A program made the translations under genes and the position numbers. From positions 1-64,000 of the forward strand of contig CAWBIT010000009.1 of NCBI GenBank assembly GCA_963789025.1: DNA of 64,000 nt. Reading direction: 5' to 3'. Source of the stretch: AP-15 sp963789025. GTDB lineage: Bacteria; Pseudomonadota; Alphaproteobacteria; ATCC43930; CGMCC-115725. Below, piece by piece: positions 43,109-52,263 of this stretch. Below the pieces are notes generated by a model. The model did no database searches, was not told the DNA's origin, and was given only the letters and a program-made list of their open reading frames with translations. Position 1 is the stretch's first letter, and each line of letters opens with the position of its first letter.

Positions 43109-44401
43109 TCAGAAGTTTTCCAGGCTCAAGACCTCGCTGTCGTAGTCGTAGGCGAAGATCTCGGCGTGCCGGCCCCAGTTGATTACAGTGTCGAGCACCC
43201 GCTCCGCCTCTTCCTCCGACAAGTGATCCTCGAGCTCGCGCAGAAACCGAGCCGCGGGCGCGCGATGGCCGGGCCGCTCATCGAGGACGCGCCGGATGTG
43301 GGCAGCCAGCGGCACATGCTTTAAGAGCGCCTCGGCAAAGATCTGCTTGCGGGCGAGCATGTCCGCCTCGGCGTACGCACGCCCGAGCGGCGTCAGCTCG
43401 ATGTCGCCGCTGCTGACATGGGCGAAGCCGAACAGCTGCAAGGTCTCGATCAGCGGGAACAGCTCGTCCATGACGAGGTTCTCCTCGTCGGCGAGATGGG
43501 GCAGATCGGCGCGGCCATGATAGGGCGCTTCCGTCAAATTCTCGATCAGACCCGAGAGCTGCTGGACCGAAGCATCGGGCAGGCGAAAGCCGATCCCGAT
43601 GGGCTCGGCCTTTGCCCCACGACGCCCGTCGCGCCCGGGTTCGGTCGTCAACAGGGTGTAGACCTGGTCGACGATCTGGCGAAAACCGGCGCTCTCCGAG
43701 GAGCGCGGGCGCGGCAGCGAGATCGGGATTTGCGCGCAGATGCGGCCGGGATCGCTGCTGAAGATCAGAATACGGTCGGCGATTTCGACCGCCTCCTCGA
43801 TGTTGTGCGAAACGAAGACCATTCCCTTGGTCGGGATGCGGTGGGCATCCCACAAATCGAGGAGATCGCCGCGCAGAGTTTCCGCGGTCAGGACGTCGAG
43901 CGACGAGAAGGGCTCGTCGAGCAGCAGGATATCGGGGTCGACGACGAGCGCGCGGGCAAAGCCGACGCGCTGCCGCATGCCGCCGGACAGCTCCTTCGGG
44001 TACGCATTCTCGAACCCGTCGAGCCCGATCAAATCGATCGCGCTGACCGCCCTCCGCCGCCGCTCCCCCCCAGAGATGCCGAGAGCCTCGAGCCCTAGCT
44101 CGACGTTGCCGAGCACGGTCAGCCATGGAAACAGCGCATAGCTCTGGAAGACCATCGAGATGCCGCGAACGGGCTCGGCGACGTTGAGGCCGCGATATTC
44201 GACAACTCCCTCGTTGGGCGGCACGAGCCCCGCGAGAATCCGCAAAAAGGTCGATTTTCCGGATCCCGATTTGCCGAGGATCGCAACAATCTCGCCATCG
44301 CGCAGGGTGAAGTCGATGTGGTCGAGCACGAGCCGCCCGTGGTGATCGGGAGTGCGGTATGTCTTCGAGACGGCTGCGGTGCGCAGGAGCGGGTCGTTCA
44401 T
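43109..44401 (-). CDS. ABC transporter ATP-binding protein with C-terminal AAA-associated domain
   Basis: A 430-residue ATPase of the nitrate/sulfonate/taurine group. Residues 1-250 form the ABC domain: Walker A LGKSGSGKSTFLR, signature ELSGGMRQRVGFARAL and Walker B DILLLDEPFSSLD. Residues 290-430 form the AAA-associated C-terminal domain found in some alphaproteobacterial members (ELFPLIETLQLFGFAHV, ELEDHLSEEEAERVLDTVINWGRHAEIF). It follows the double permease gene by 27 bases. No substrate-binding protein is nearby, so the ligand is open. Confidence 0.9.
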   Translation of the reverse strand: MNDPLLRTAAVSKTYRTPDHHGRLVLDHIDFTLRDGEIVAILGKSGSGKSTFLRILAGLVPPNEGVVEYRGLNVAEPVRGISMVFQSYALFPWLTVLGNVELGLEALGISGGERRRRAVSAIDLIGLDGFENAYPKELSGGMRQRVGFARALVVDPDILLLDEPFSSLDVLTAETLRGDLLDLWDAHRIPTKGMVFVSHNIEEAVEIADRILIFSSDPGRICAQIPISLPRPRSSESAGFRQIVDQVYTLLTTEPGRDGRRGAKAEPIGIGFRLPDASVQQLSGLIENLTEAPYHGRADLPHLADEENLVMDELFPLIETLQLFGFAHVSSGDIELTPLGRAYAEADMLARKQIFAEALLKHVPLAAHIRRVLDERPGHRAPAARFLRELEDHLSEEEAERVLDTVINWGRHAEIFAYDYDSEVLSLENF

Positions 44402-44428
44402 TACAGACAGATTTTTACCAGGACTTGC

Positions 44429-46162
44429 TCAATCGAGGCGCAAGCGTTCGGCGGCGAGATCATAGAGCCGACGCCAGAAAAGCCGATTGAAGGCGAGGAC
44501 ATAGAGGCAGAGGACGCCGATGCCGAGCGCGATACGGGCACTGTCGCCGGCGGCGGTAGTCCGCGCGATATAGGCGCCAATCCCGGTGGCGGTCAGCGTT
44601 GTGTCACCCCATTGGACGACTTCGGACACAATACTCGCATTCCATGAGCCGCCGGCCGCAGTGACGGCGCCGGTCACATATGCTGGAAAAATCGCCGGCA
44701 GGATCACACGCCGCCACCACAATGATCGTCTCACGCCGAGATTCTGCGCCGCGCGTTGCAGCTCCACCGGCAGCGCCGTGGTGCCGACGATGACATTGAA
44801 CAAGATATACCACTGTGTTCCGAGGATCATCAGCGGGCTGAGCCAAATCTCCGGGTTCGCTTGAAACCGCAGGATCAGCACCACCGCCACCGGAAAGAAC
44901 AAATTTGCCGGAAAGGCGGCGAGAAACTGCACGATAGGCTGAATGCGATCTGCCAGATGCGGGCGCAATCCGATCGCCACCCCGATCGGAACCCAGATCA
45001 GGGAAGCCACGCCGATCAGGATCAGCACCCGCGCGGCGGTCGCCAGACCGAGAAGAAATACCCACCCGATCTCGGCCAAGTCGACCGTCTGGCGGATGAA
45101 GCCGATGATCCATATTGCCGCCGCGGCGGCAAGTCCCAGCAGAGCGACGTCGAACAACCGGTCGAGATGCGGCCACGGCCGCTGCTCGACCGGTGGCCGG
45201 CGGCGCCGAGCCATGCCGGCGAGCGCGTCGTCGATGATCCGGTTGAGTTCCAGCACTCCCGCCTGGACCAGATCGAACAGGCGGGCGCGCTGCAGCACGA
45301 TAAAAAACCAAGGCCTGACATTGTCTTCGTCCGCCAACGGGTCGGCCTGGAATTTGCGCGACCAAGCGAGGAGCGGGCGAAACAACAGTTGATCGTACAA
45401 CAGGATGACGACGAACATGACCAGCACCGCGTAGCCGATTGCCGCAAGATCGCGCTGATTGATCGCGGTCGCGATATAGGAGCCGATGCCGGGGAGCATG
45501 ATCGTCTGGCCGGCGACGGTGATGGCTTCCGAGGCGACGACAAAGAACCAGCCGCCCGAGACCGACATCATCATGTTCCAGACGAGCGACGGGATGGCGT
45601 GCGGCACTTCGAGGCGCCAGAACCGCTTCCAGGGCGACAAATGGTACATTCGCGCCGCCTCGATCAGCTCGGTCGGCACGGTTCGCAGCGACTGGTAGAC
45701 GCTGAAAGTCATATTCCAGGCTTGCGACGTGAAGATCGCAAAGATCGCCGCGCATTCGACGCCGAGCAGCCGGCCCGGGAAAAGGGCGATGAAGCCGGTC
45801 ACGGTGATCGACAGAAAGCCGAGGATCGGCACCGATTGCAGGATATCGAGGATCGGGATCAGGATCTTTTCGCCCTGTCGGCTCTTGGCCGCGACCGCCG
45901 CATAGACGAGGCTGAAGACGAGCGAGGCGACGAGCGCGCAGCCCATGCGCAGCACGGTACGAAGCGCGTATTCCGGCAGCTGCCTGGGGTCGAGGCTGAT
46001 CAGCAGAGCCTCGCCGATGTGATAGCGCGCGCTCATCGCTATCCCGCCCCAAGCGACGAGCGCAATCGCCCCGAGCACCATCGGCAGCGCGACGAGATCC
46101 CAAAAATTGGGGCGCAGCCGGGACGGCCAGGCAATCAGGGGCAGGCCCCAGCGCTGTTCCAT
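44429..46162 (-). CDS. ABC transporter permease with two fused BPD domains
   Basis: A 577-residue membrane protein containing two binding-protein-dependent permease modules in tandem. Each has its EAA-type loop, EAARMYHLSPWKRFWRLEVP in the first half and RAAQNLGVRRSLWWRRVILP in the second. Twelve or so hydrophobic segments are visible. Paired with the adjacent ATPase it would form a complete importer core of the nitrate/sulfonate type, here lacking a binding-protein gene. Its start is divergent from the STAS-hydrolase gene, about 150 bases away. Confidence 0.9.
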   Translation of the reverse strand: MEQRWGLPLIAWPSRLRPNFWDLVALPMVLGAIALVAWGGIAMSARYHIGEALLISLDPRQLPEYALRTVLRMGCALVASLVFSLVYAAVAAKSRQGEKILIPILDILQSVPILGFLSITVTGFIALFPGRLLGVECAAIFAIFTSQAWNMTFSVYQSLRTVPTELIEAARMYHLSPWKRFWRLEVPHAIPSLVWNMMMSVSGGWFFVVASEAITVAGQTIMLPGIGSYIATAINQRDLAAIGYAVLVMFVVILLYDQLLFRPLLAWSRKFQADPLADEDNVRPWFFIVLQRARLFDLVQAGVLELNRIIDDALAGMARRRRPPVEQRPWPHLDRLFDVALLGLAAAAAIWIIGFIRQTVDLAEIGWVFLLGLATAARVLILIGVASLIWVPIGVAIGLRPHLADRIQPIVQFLAAFPANLFFPVAVVLILRFQANPEIWLSPLMILGTQWYILFNVIVGTTALPVELQRAAQNLGVRRSLWWRRVILPAIFPAYVTGAVTAAGGSWNASIVSEVVQWGDTTLTATGIGAYIARTTAAGDSARIALGIGVLCLYVLAFNRLFWRRLYDLAAERLRLD

Positions 46163-46313
46163 GCTCCCTCTTGCCGATGGTCGCCGTCGCGGCGGCGGAG
46201 CCTACCAGTACCCCACGCCCGGCGGGCTGGCTAAACCTAAATTGGTGGAAGCGGCGAGGTCGCTTGCCGCAAGTTGGCTGCGATTCTTGCTTCGGACCGC
46301 CGAACTCCTGACA

Positions 46314-47711
46314 ATGAGCTTCGTTACCACTGTGACAGGGGTTCCGGCCGTGGATATCGGCGAGAGGCGCCAAGCAAACATCCTGGTATTGGCGCCGGTC
46401 GGACGCATCGACAATCTCACGAGCGCCGAGTTTCAGGCGCGGCTGCTCGCCGCCGTCAGCTCCAGCTCTGCGGACGTCGTCGTCGACTTTTCCTGGGTCG
46501 AATACATCTCGAGCGCCGGTCTGCGGGCGCTGATGGCCGCCACGCGGCTGAAGCCGAAGGAGCGCCGGCTTGCCGTCGCCTGTCTACATACCGTCGTGCA
46601 CGAGATCTTCGCGATTAGCCGGTTCTCGCATGTCGTTCCGGTCTTCGCCACCGTCGAGGAAGCGAGTACTGCCTGGCAGGCCCCACCGAGACCCGAAGGA
46701 GCGGTTCCCGATGCCGAAACCGAACCGGCTGGACCGTTGCGTGTCCGCTTTTGGGGTACCCGCGGCTCACTGCCTGCGCCGCTGCGCGAGCGGGCGGTCC
46801 GTGCCAAGATCCGCGATGCGCTGCTCGCCGCTCGCGGGCATGCCCTCGAGACCGAGCAGGCGATCGATGCCTTCATCGACAACCGGCTGCCATTTTCAGT
46901 ACGCGGCACGTTCGGCGGCAATACCAGCTGTGTGGAGATCGTTACCGGCGGCAACCAATATGTGATCTGCGACCTCGGCACAGGCGTGCGCGAATTCGGC
47001 AATCGGGTGCTGCGGGAGCACGGCCCCGGCCGCAAGCACACCTTCAACATATTTTTGTCGCACCCGCATTGGGACCACATCATGGGCTTCCCATTTTTTG
47101 CCCCCGCTTACATTCCAGGCAATCGGATTTGCGTCTACGGATGCCACGGCGTGTTGCGCGAGGCGCTGCGCACCCAACACTCGGCTCCGTGGTTTCCCGT
47201 CGATTTTCACTCGCTCGGCTCGAGCATCGAGTTCATCACGTTGGAGCCCGGCCACACCTACGAAATAGCCGGTCTTTCCGTTACCGCGATCAAACAGTTT
47301 CACACTGGAGATTCCTACGGGTATCGCTTTTCCCAAGGCGGGAAGTCGATCGTCTATTCTACCGACGGCGAGCACAAATGCTCCCAATTCGACGAGACTT
47401 ACCCGTTCGTCGAGTTCTACCGAAACGCCGATCTGCTGATCTTCGATGCAATGTATTCGCTTGGTGACTCGGTCTCGGTCAAGGAGGATTGGGGTCATTC
47501 GAGCAATGTCGTCGCCGTGGAGCTGGCCCAGGCCGCCCGGGTCAGGCGCCTTGCGCTGTTTCATCACGAGCCGGCATATGACGACCGTATGCTCCAGGAA
47601 ATTTTCGCCGACACCGTCCGCTTCGAGGCGATCAGCAAGCCTGGCCACGAGGTCCCTGGCCACCGGGTCGAGGTGATCTCGGCCTATGACGGGCTAGAAC
47701 TGGAGTTGTGA
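46314..47711 (+). CDS. STAS domain fused to metallo-beta-lactamase-fold hydrolase
   Basis: A 465-residue protein of unusual architecture. Residues 1-120 are a STAS (anti-anti-sigma) domain with the phosphorylatable serine motif EYISSAGLRALMAA (Ser66/67). Residues 143-465 are a metallo-beta-lactamase-fold domain: FWGTRGSLPAP, GGNTSCVEI, and the zinc motif HPHWDH at 250-255, with later His in LFHHEPAYDD and Asp in LLIFDAMY. ATG at 46314 starts the STAS domain. The stop overlaps the GTG of the CHASE2-PP2C gene, so the two are translationally coupled. A phosphatase-controlled hydrolase is the natural inference. The substrate is unknown. Confidence 0.88.
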   Translation: MSFVTTVTGVPAVDIGERRQANILVLAPVGRIDNLTSAEFQARLLAAVSSSSADVVVDFSWVEYISSAGLRALMAATRLKPKERRLAVACLHTVVHEIFAISRFSHVVPVFATVEEASTAWQAPPRPEGAVPDAETEPAGPLRVRFWGTRGSLPAPLRERAVRAKIRDALLAARGHALETEQAIDAFIDNRLPFSVRGTFGGNTSCVEIVTGGNQYVICDLGTGVREFGNRVLREHGPGRKHTFNIFLSHPHWDHIMGFPFFAPAYIPGNRICVYGCHGVLREALRTQHSAPWFPVDFHSLGSSIEFITLEPGHTYEIAGLSVTAIKQFHTGDSYGYRFSQGGKSIVYSTDGEHKCSQFDETYPFVEFYRNADLLIFDAMYSLGDSVSVKEDWGHSSNVVAVELAQAARVRRLALFHHEPAYDDRMLQEIFADTVRFEAISKPGHEVPGHRVEVISAYDGLELEL

Positions 47712-49813
47712 CGGGCGATCCCGCGGTGGGTCGGGGGATCGCCCTGCTGCGCGGTCCGGGCCGCGCGTCTGCGCTGGCGCTGGTCGCGGGCGCCTTGGTG
47801 CTGCGCGTCATCGACCCCGGCATCATCACCGAATTGCGCGTGCGCAGCTTCGACTTGGTGGAACGAGTGTGGCCTCGCGAAGCGAATTCGGCACGCGTGG
47901 CGGTTGTGGACATCGACGAGAAGAGCCTCGCGCAAGACGGGCAATGGCCGTGGCCGCGGTACCGGGTGGCCGAGCTCGTCCGCCGCATCGCCCAAGGGAA
48001 GCCGCGCGTCCTCGGTATTGACATCCTCTTCGCCGAACGAGATCGGCTTTCACCCACCGAGATCGCGCGAGAACTGCCCGACCTGCCTCCAGCATTGTCG
48101 GAAGCGTTGGCGCAGCTGCCGCCGAGCGACCGCGACCTCGACGACGCGATAGCAATGGTCCCGACGGTGCTTTCGCTCGCTCCCAGCCATGAGGAGGTGG
48201 CGCAAGATTCGGGCCGGCTCCGCCCCGCCCCGATCCGCCAGGCGGGAGACGATCCGAGGCCTTTCTTGAAGAGCTACAGATCCCTGGTGCAAAGCCAGCC
48301 CGATCTCCGCGACGCTGCGTTGGCCGCCGGGGCCATCGGGGTTGAGCCGGACGCGGACGGCGTCGTCCGGCGACTTGCTCTCGCTGTGGCCCATCAACAA
48401 ACGATTGTCCCGAGTTTTGCACTTGAGGTCGTGCGTGTCGGCGCCGACGAGCACGCGATCGTGATCGATACCGGCGCGCTCGGGATCGAACGCTTCAGGA
48501 TCGGCGGCATCACGATCCCGACGGACAGGCGCGGCCGGGCGATACTTCACTTCTCGCCATCGCAGGCGCGGTACATTTCGGCCTCGGACGTGCTCGATCC
48601 GGCGTTCGACCCAGCCGAGCTGCGGGGGCGGGTAGTCTTGCTCGGGGTTGCGGGCGTCGGCATCGCCGGGCTGCGGCAAACGCCTCTCGGTCTCGTCCGC
48701 GCGGTCGACCTCCATGCCCAGCTGATCGAATCGATCCTGCTCAACGACTTGCTTCACCGCCCCCCATTTCTCGATTGGTTCGAGCTCGCTGCGGCGCTCG
48801 CGGCCGGGCTCGTGGTCATCTGGCTGCTGCGCTATGGGAGGCCGCTGCGAGCGGTCGCTATCGCTGTCGCGCTCGCGGCGGGGCTTTTTGTCCTCGAACT
48901 CGCGCTCTTCCGCTTTGCCGATCTCCTCTTCGACAGCACCTTCCCGGTGCTGACCCTACTCGGCGCGTTGGGTATAATGCTGGTCGGCAGCCTTCGCGCC
49001 GCGCAGGCGGAACTTGCTCGCGAACGCGAGGCGACACTGCAAGTCGAGGGCGAGCTTGCCGCGGCGCAGGCGATCCAAATGGGCCTGCTGCCGCGGCGCT
49101 TTCCTGCGTTTCCCGATCGTCACGACATCGATGTGTACGCCCGCATCGAGCCGGCGCGAATGGTCGGCGGCGACCTCTACGACTACCTGCTGATCGGCGG
49201 AAGCAGCCGCCTTTTCTTTCTGATCGCCGACGTGGCGGGCAAGGGCATTGCGGCAGCGCTGTTGATGGCGGTGACCAAGGAGGTCGTCCGCGACGCCGTG
49301 CTGACATTTGGGCCGGCGCTCGACCGCATCCTCGCGGAGGCCAACCGCAAGACGGCGGCGGCAAGCGCGGAACTGCAAAGCGAGGGCGGCGTCTTCGTGA
49401 CCGCTTTCGCCGGAATTCTCGACCTCGGCTCGGGCGAGGTCACCTATGCCAGCGCCGGTCACGACTCACCCTTTGTCCTCGGCGGCGGCAGCGGCTTGCG
49501 GCAGCTCGCCACCGAGGGCGGTCCGCCGCTCGGTGCGGTCGACGACTTCCGCTTTCCGATCGATCACGACCGGATCGAGCCTGGTGAGGTCTTGCTGCTC
49601 TTTACCGACGGGATCACCGAAGCGGAGAATGCCGACCATGCGCTTTATTCCTCCGATCGGCTGGCTAGGGCGCTGGCGGCGGCAGCAACCGTCGATGCCC
49701 AGCACGTCGTTGCGGCGGTAATCGACGACGTCGTCCGCTTTGTCGGCGGCGCCGAGCAGGCGGACGACATGACCGTCCTAGCGCTGCGGCGGGTCGACGC
49801 CACCGCTACCTGA
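47708..49813 (+). CDS. CHASE2-sensor membrane protein with SpoIIE-type PP2C phosphatase
   Basis: A 701-residue receptor. After an N-terminal helix (ALALVAGALVLRVID) comes a CHASE2 extracellular sensor (ARVAVVDIDEKSLAQDGQWPW-like start, GIDILFAERD, and ELRGRVVLLGVAGVGI). Three membrane helices at about 350-430 and a short coiled coil follow. The SpoIIE/PP2C phosphatase domain has metal Asp residues in MVGGDLYDY, IADVAGKGIAAALLMA, LFTDGITEAEN and QADDMTVLALRR. It should dephosphorylate a STAS-domain partner, very likely the coupled upstream protein, in response to a periplasmic signal. Confidence 0.92.
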   Translation: MTGDPAVGRGIALLRGPGRASALALVAGALVLRVIDPGIITELRVRSFDLVERVWPREANSARVAVVDIDEKSLAQDGQWPWPRYRVAELVRRIAQGKPRVLGIDILFAERDRLSPTEIARELPDLPPALSEALAQLPPSDRDLDDAIAMVPTVLSLAPSHEEVAQDSGRLRPAPIRQAGDDPRPFLKSYRSLVQSQPDLRDAALAAGAIGVEPDADGVVRRLALAVAHQQTIVPSFALEVVRVGADEHAIVIDTGALGIERFRIGGITIPTDRRGRAILHFSPSQARYISASDVLDPAFDPAELRGRVVLLGVAGVGIAGLRQTPLGLVRAVDLHAQLIESILLNDLLHRPPFLDWFELAAALAAGLVVIWLLRYGRPLRAVAIAVALAAGLFVLELALFRFADLLFDSTFPVLTLLGALGIMLVGSLRAAQAELAREREATLQVEGELAAAQAIQMGLLPRRFPAFPDRHDIDVYARIEPARMVGGDLYDYLLIGGSSRLFFLIADVAGKGIAAALLMAVTKEVVRDAVLTFGPALDRILAEANRKTAAASAELQSEGGVFVTAFAGILDLGSGEVTYASAGHDSPFVLGGGSGLRQLATEGGPPLGAVDDFRFPIDHDRIEPGEVLLLFTDGITEAENADHALYSSDRLARALAAAATVDAQHVVAAVIDDVVRFVGGAEQADDMTVLALRRVDATAT

Positions 49814-50393
49814 CCGTGATTTCGACGCGGCGATTGCGGGGCTCGGGGGTTTGGTCGGCGGTCGGCACGAGCAAATCGTGCTTGCCACGGCCGGCGATCG
49901 AGATCGCCTGTCCGTCGAGCCCGTCGCGAACCAACTTGTCGCGGATCGCCTCGGCGCGCCGGAGGGATAGCGCTTGGTTGTAGCGCAGATCGCCGAGCGT
50001 GTCGGTGAAGCCGATCACCTCGATTTCGTAAACCGGTCGTTGCTTGATATCATCGAACACGGCGTCATACGCAGCCTTGGATTCGGGGGTCAAATTGTCG
50101 CTCCCGAGGATAAAATAGAGGCGGAAGTGGTGCGGCAGGATCGGCCGCACGGCGATCGCGCTCCGGAAAATCACGCTGATATTTCCTTGGATTTCTGCGG
50201 TCGGCGCAGTGCTGCCGGCCCGCGACTCTGCCGTAGCATAGGGCTGGTCGAGAGTCGTGACCGTCTTGCCGTCCTCGACCGTGATCGCCCCCACGCCACT
50301 GCCTTCGGCATTGGGCAGCACCACGAACAACGCTTGCCGGGGACAACCTGCGAGGAGCAGCATTGAGGCGATTGCCAGGATCGTCCGCCACAT
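49806..50393 (-). CDS. OmpA-family peptidoglycan-binding lipoprotein
   Basis: A 195-residue lipoprotein (lipobox LLLAGC at about residue 17). Its C-terminal OmpA domain binds murein: IEVIGFTDTLGDLRYNQALSLRRAEAIRDKLV, then GRGKHDLLVPTADQTPEPRNRRVEI. It converges with the CHASE2-PP2C gene, overlapping its end by 8 bases, and lies 2 bases downstream of the FecR-domain gene. The position suggests an accessory of the envelope-signalling cluster. Confidence 0.9.
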   Translation of the reverse strand: MWRTILAIASMLLLAGCPRQALFVVLPNAEGSGVGAITVEDGKTVTTLDQPYATAESRAGSTAPTAEIQGNISVIFRSAIAVRPILPHHFRLYFILGSDNLTPESKAAYDAVFDDIKQRPVYEIEVIGFTDTLGDLRYNQALSLRRAEAIRDKLVRDGLDGQAISIAGRGKHDLLVPTADQTPEPRNRRVEITVR

Positions 50394-50395
50394 TG

Positions 50396-50881
50396 TTAGT
50401 GGTCGCCATAGACTTGGACCGCAAAGGTCGTGCCGCGCACCCCGAGGATTGCGGTCGGCGTCTTGATCTTCATCGCTCCGGGGCCGCTGCGCGCGATGTC
50501 GCCGGAGACGACTGCCAAGGTTCCCTGCCGCATATCGGACAGCATCGCGCCGCGGAAGTCGTTCGAATCGAACTGGAAATCATCGAGCGCGATCTGGCTG
50601 CTCGGGCCGGCGGAGAATACCGTGTTATCGATGAAGGTAATGCCGATCCCGCCGTCCGCACCTGTTTCGATGACGTCCTTGACGAACAGCATGTCCCCGA
50701 CAATCGCGGGCCGACGCTCACCGGAGCGCACGATCGCCGCCTGCCCGGTTACCTTCTTGATCTGGGCGATCGGCTTCTGGGCGATCGGCGGAGTTTCGGC
50801 CGCCGAAGGAAGCCCCGCCGTCATGATCAACAATGCCGCGGCCAACCACAGCCCAAAGCCCAATTTCTTCCTCCCCGCCAA
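50396..50881 (-). CDS. Secreted FecR-domain protein
   Basis: A 161-residue exported protein with a signal peptide (LWLAAALLIMTAGLPSAAE) and a single FecR domain (GQAAIVRSGERRPAIVGDMLFVKDVIETGADGGIGITFID, GTLAVVSGDIARSGPGAMKIKTPTAILGVRGT). There is no cytoplasmic anti-sigma helix or membrane anchor, so it is not a FecR regulator but a periplasmic FecR-like protein, a type often encoded beside CHASE2 proteins. It shares a transcript with the OmpA-like gene and is divergent from the ATPase gene. Confidence 0.88.
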   Translation of the reverse strand: MAGRKKLGFGLWLAAALLIMTAGLPSAAETPPIAQKPIAQIKKVTGQAAIVRSGERRPAIVGDMLFVKDVIETGADGGIGITFIDNTVFSAGPSSQIALDDFQFDSNDFRGAMLSDMRQGTLAVVSGDIARSGPGAMKIKTPTAILGVRGTTFAVQVYGDH

Positions 50882-50960
50882 TTTCTTTCTCCTTGGTTGA
50901 TCGACGTCTTCTTAATACACCAGATCGGTAGACTGTTGGCAGCAAGATGACCAAGCTTCG

Positions 50961-51386
50961 GTGAAGAGAGCGTCGATCACGCTATGTGCCGAGCCCGCGG
51001 AGCTCTCTCGGCTTCAAGCCTTTGCCGTGAAGTTCGCGCACCAAAGGGGCCTGCCGGATGACGAGCGGTCGCGGCTTCTGATCATCCTCGACGAGCTCTT
51101 CACGAACGCGGCAACGCACGGTTTTAGTCCGCATTCGGTGAGAGGAACAATCGCGGTGGCGCTCGGGTGGAGGGCGGGCCGCCTCCGGATAAGCTTTGTC
51201 GACGATGGCCAGCCGTTCGATCCACTCGCTTTCCGCGGGTCGGATTTGGAAGGGGCAGCGGAAGAGCGCGGCATTGGCGGGCTCGGTATCCATATTGTCC
51301 GCTCGCTCGTCCACCAGGCCCGTTACCGCCGCCAAGGCGACCGCAACCACCTCCACCTGGTGCGGCGCACTGCGTCGCCCAGCTAG
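50961..51386 (+). CDS. RsbW/SpoIIAB-like ATP-binding protein (HATPase)
   Basis: A soluble 141-residue GHKL ATPase: N-box LDELFTNAATHGFS, G1 box FVDDGQPFDP, G2 loop IGGLGIHIVRSLV. This is the architecture of serine kinases and anti-sigma factors that phosphorylate STAS proteins. The likely start is the GTG at 50961, though no strong ribosome site is seen. It completes the partner-switching parts set (kinase, STAS protein, PP2C phosphatase). Its 3' end converges with cobS. Confidence 0.9.
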   Translation: MKRASITLCAEPAELSRLQAFAVKFAHQRGLPDDERSRLLIILDELFTNAATHGFSPHSVRGTIAVALGWRAGRLRISFVDDGQPFDPLAFRGSDLEGAAEERGIGGLGIHIVRSLVHQARYRRQGDRNHLHLVRRTASPS

Positions 51387-51405
51387 ACCGGCAGTTGAAC
51401 CTGGC

Positions 51406-52182
51406 TCATCTCGCCGATGCGGCGAGCAATATTACGATCTCTGCGACTTGCTGGAACGCGCCGAGAACATCGCCCGTGTAGCCGCCGATCTGGCGGCGTG
51501 CGAGCTTGGCCATGGCGAAACCGATCACGCCGGTGAGACAAAGCGCTACCGCACCTCGCACCGGTCCCAGTGCCGCCAAGGCGATCGCGGCGCCGATCAG
51601 CGCCGCCGCAATCGCGCCGCCCGCTCGAGGTGTTCCCGCCGTCGCCCCGAGACCATCGGGGCGCGCCGGCGTCAATCCGATCATCGCCGCCGGCAAAATG
51701 GCGCGCGAGGCGGCGTGCGCCGCTATCAGCGCGAGACCCGCATGGATCGCGTCACCAATGCCGGCGAGTGCCGCGGCCCGCAGCAGCACGCTCAGAACGA
51801 TCGCCAGCACACCGTAAGTGCCTTGTCGGCTGTCCCGCAGGATCGCGAGCTTTTCTTCCCGATCGCACCCCCCGAAGAACCCGTCGGCGGTGTCGGCGAG
51901 CCCGTCCTCGTGCAACGCTCCCGTCAATACGATCCCCGCCAATACCGACAGCAGCGCCGCCGGCCAACTCGTGAGGCCGATCAGCTGGGCCAACAGAAGA
52001 GCGAACGCCGCAGCGCCGCCGATCCCGGCGCCGACGAGCGGAAATGCCCAGGCCGAATCGGCCAGCCGCCAATCGCCCGCCGCCCGCGGATCGACCGGCA
52101 GCCGCGTGAAGAAGGCTGTGGCCGCCAGGAAGCCGGCGAAAAAGCCTGCGGGGGAGCGCAACGGATCCTCGGAGTGGCTCAT
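51406..52182 (-). CDS. cobS: Adenosylcobinamide-GDP ribazoletransferase (cobalamin synthase)
   Basis: The last assembly step of cobalamin, joining adenosylcobinamide-GDP with ribazole. The 258-residue membrane protein has the strongly conserved loop HEDGLADTADGFFGGCDREEK followed by ILRDSRQGTYG, an early AFFTRLPVDPR, and six or more hydrophobic segments. cobT and cobU are not adjacent, so the gene is isolated from the rest of the B12 pathway. Confidence 0.93.
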   Translation of the reverse strand: MSHSEDPLRSPAGFFAGFLAATAFFTRLPVDPRAAGDWRLADSAWAFPLVGAGIGGAAAFALLLAQLIGLTSWPAALLSVLAGIVLTGALHEDGLADTADGFFGGCDREEKLAILRDSRQGTYGVLAIVLSVLLRAAALAGIGDAIHAGLALIAAHAASRAILPAAMIGLTPARPDGLGATAGTPRAGGAIAAALIGAAIALAALGPVRGAVALCLTGVIGFAMAKLARRQIGGYTGDVLGAFQQVAEIVILLAASAR

Positions 52183-52263
52183 GGCATCACGATAACCGGT
52201 TTGGCCAAGGACTGGGCGAATGACTATATTTCAGTGCGATGGCGACGATTACCGGAGGCGGCG

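Noticed and set aside
44756..46234. 492-codon plus-strand frame opposite the ABC permease
   Set aside because: Charged, Asp/Arg/Gln-rich translation with no domains; the permease frame is clearly the coding one.
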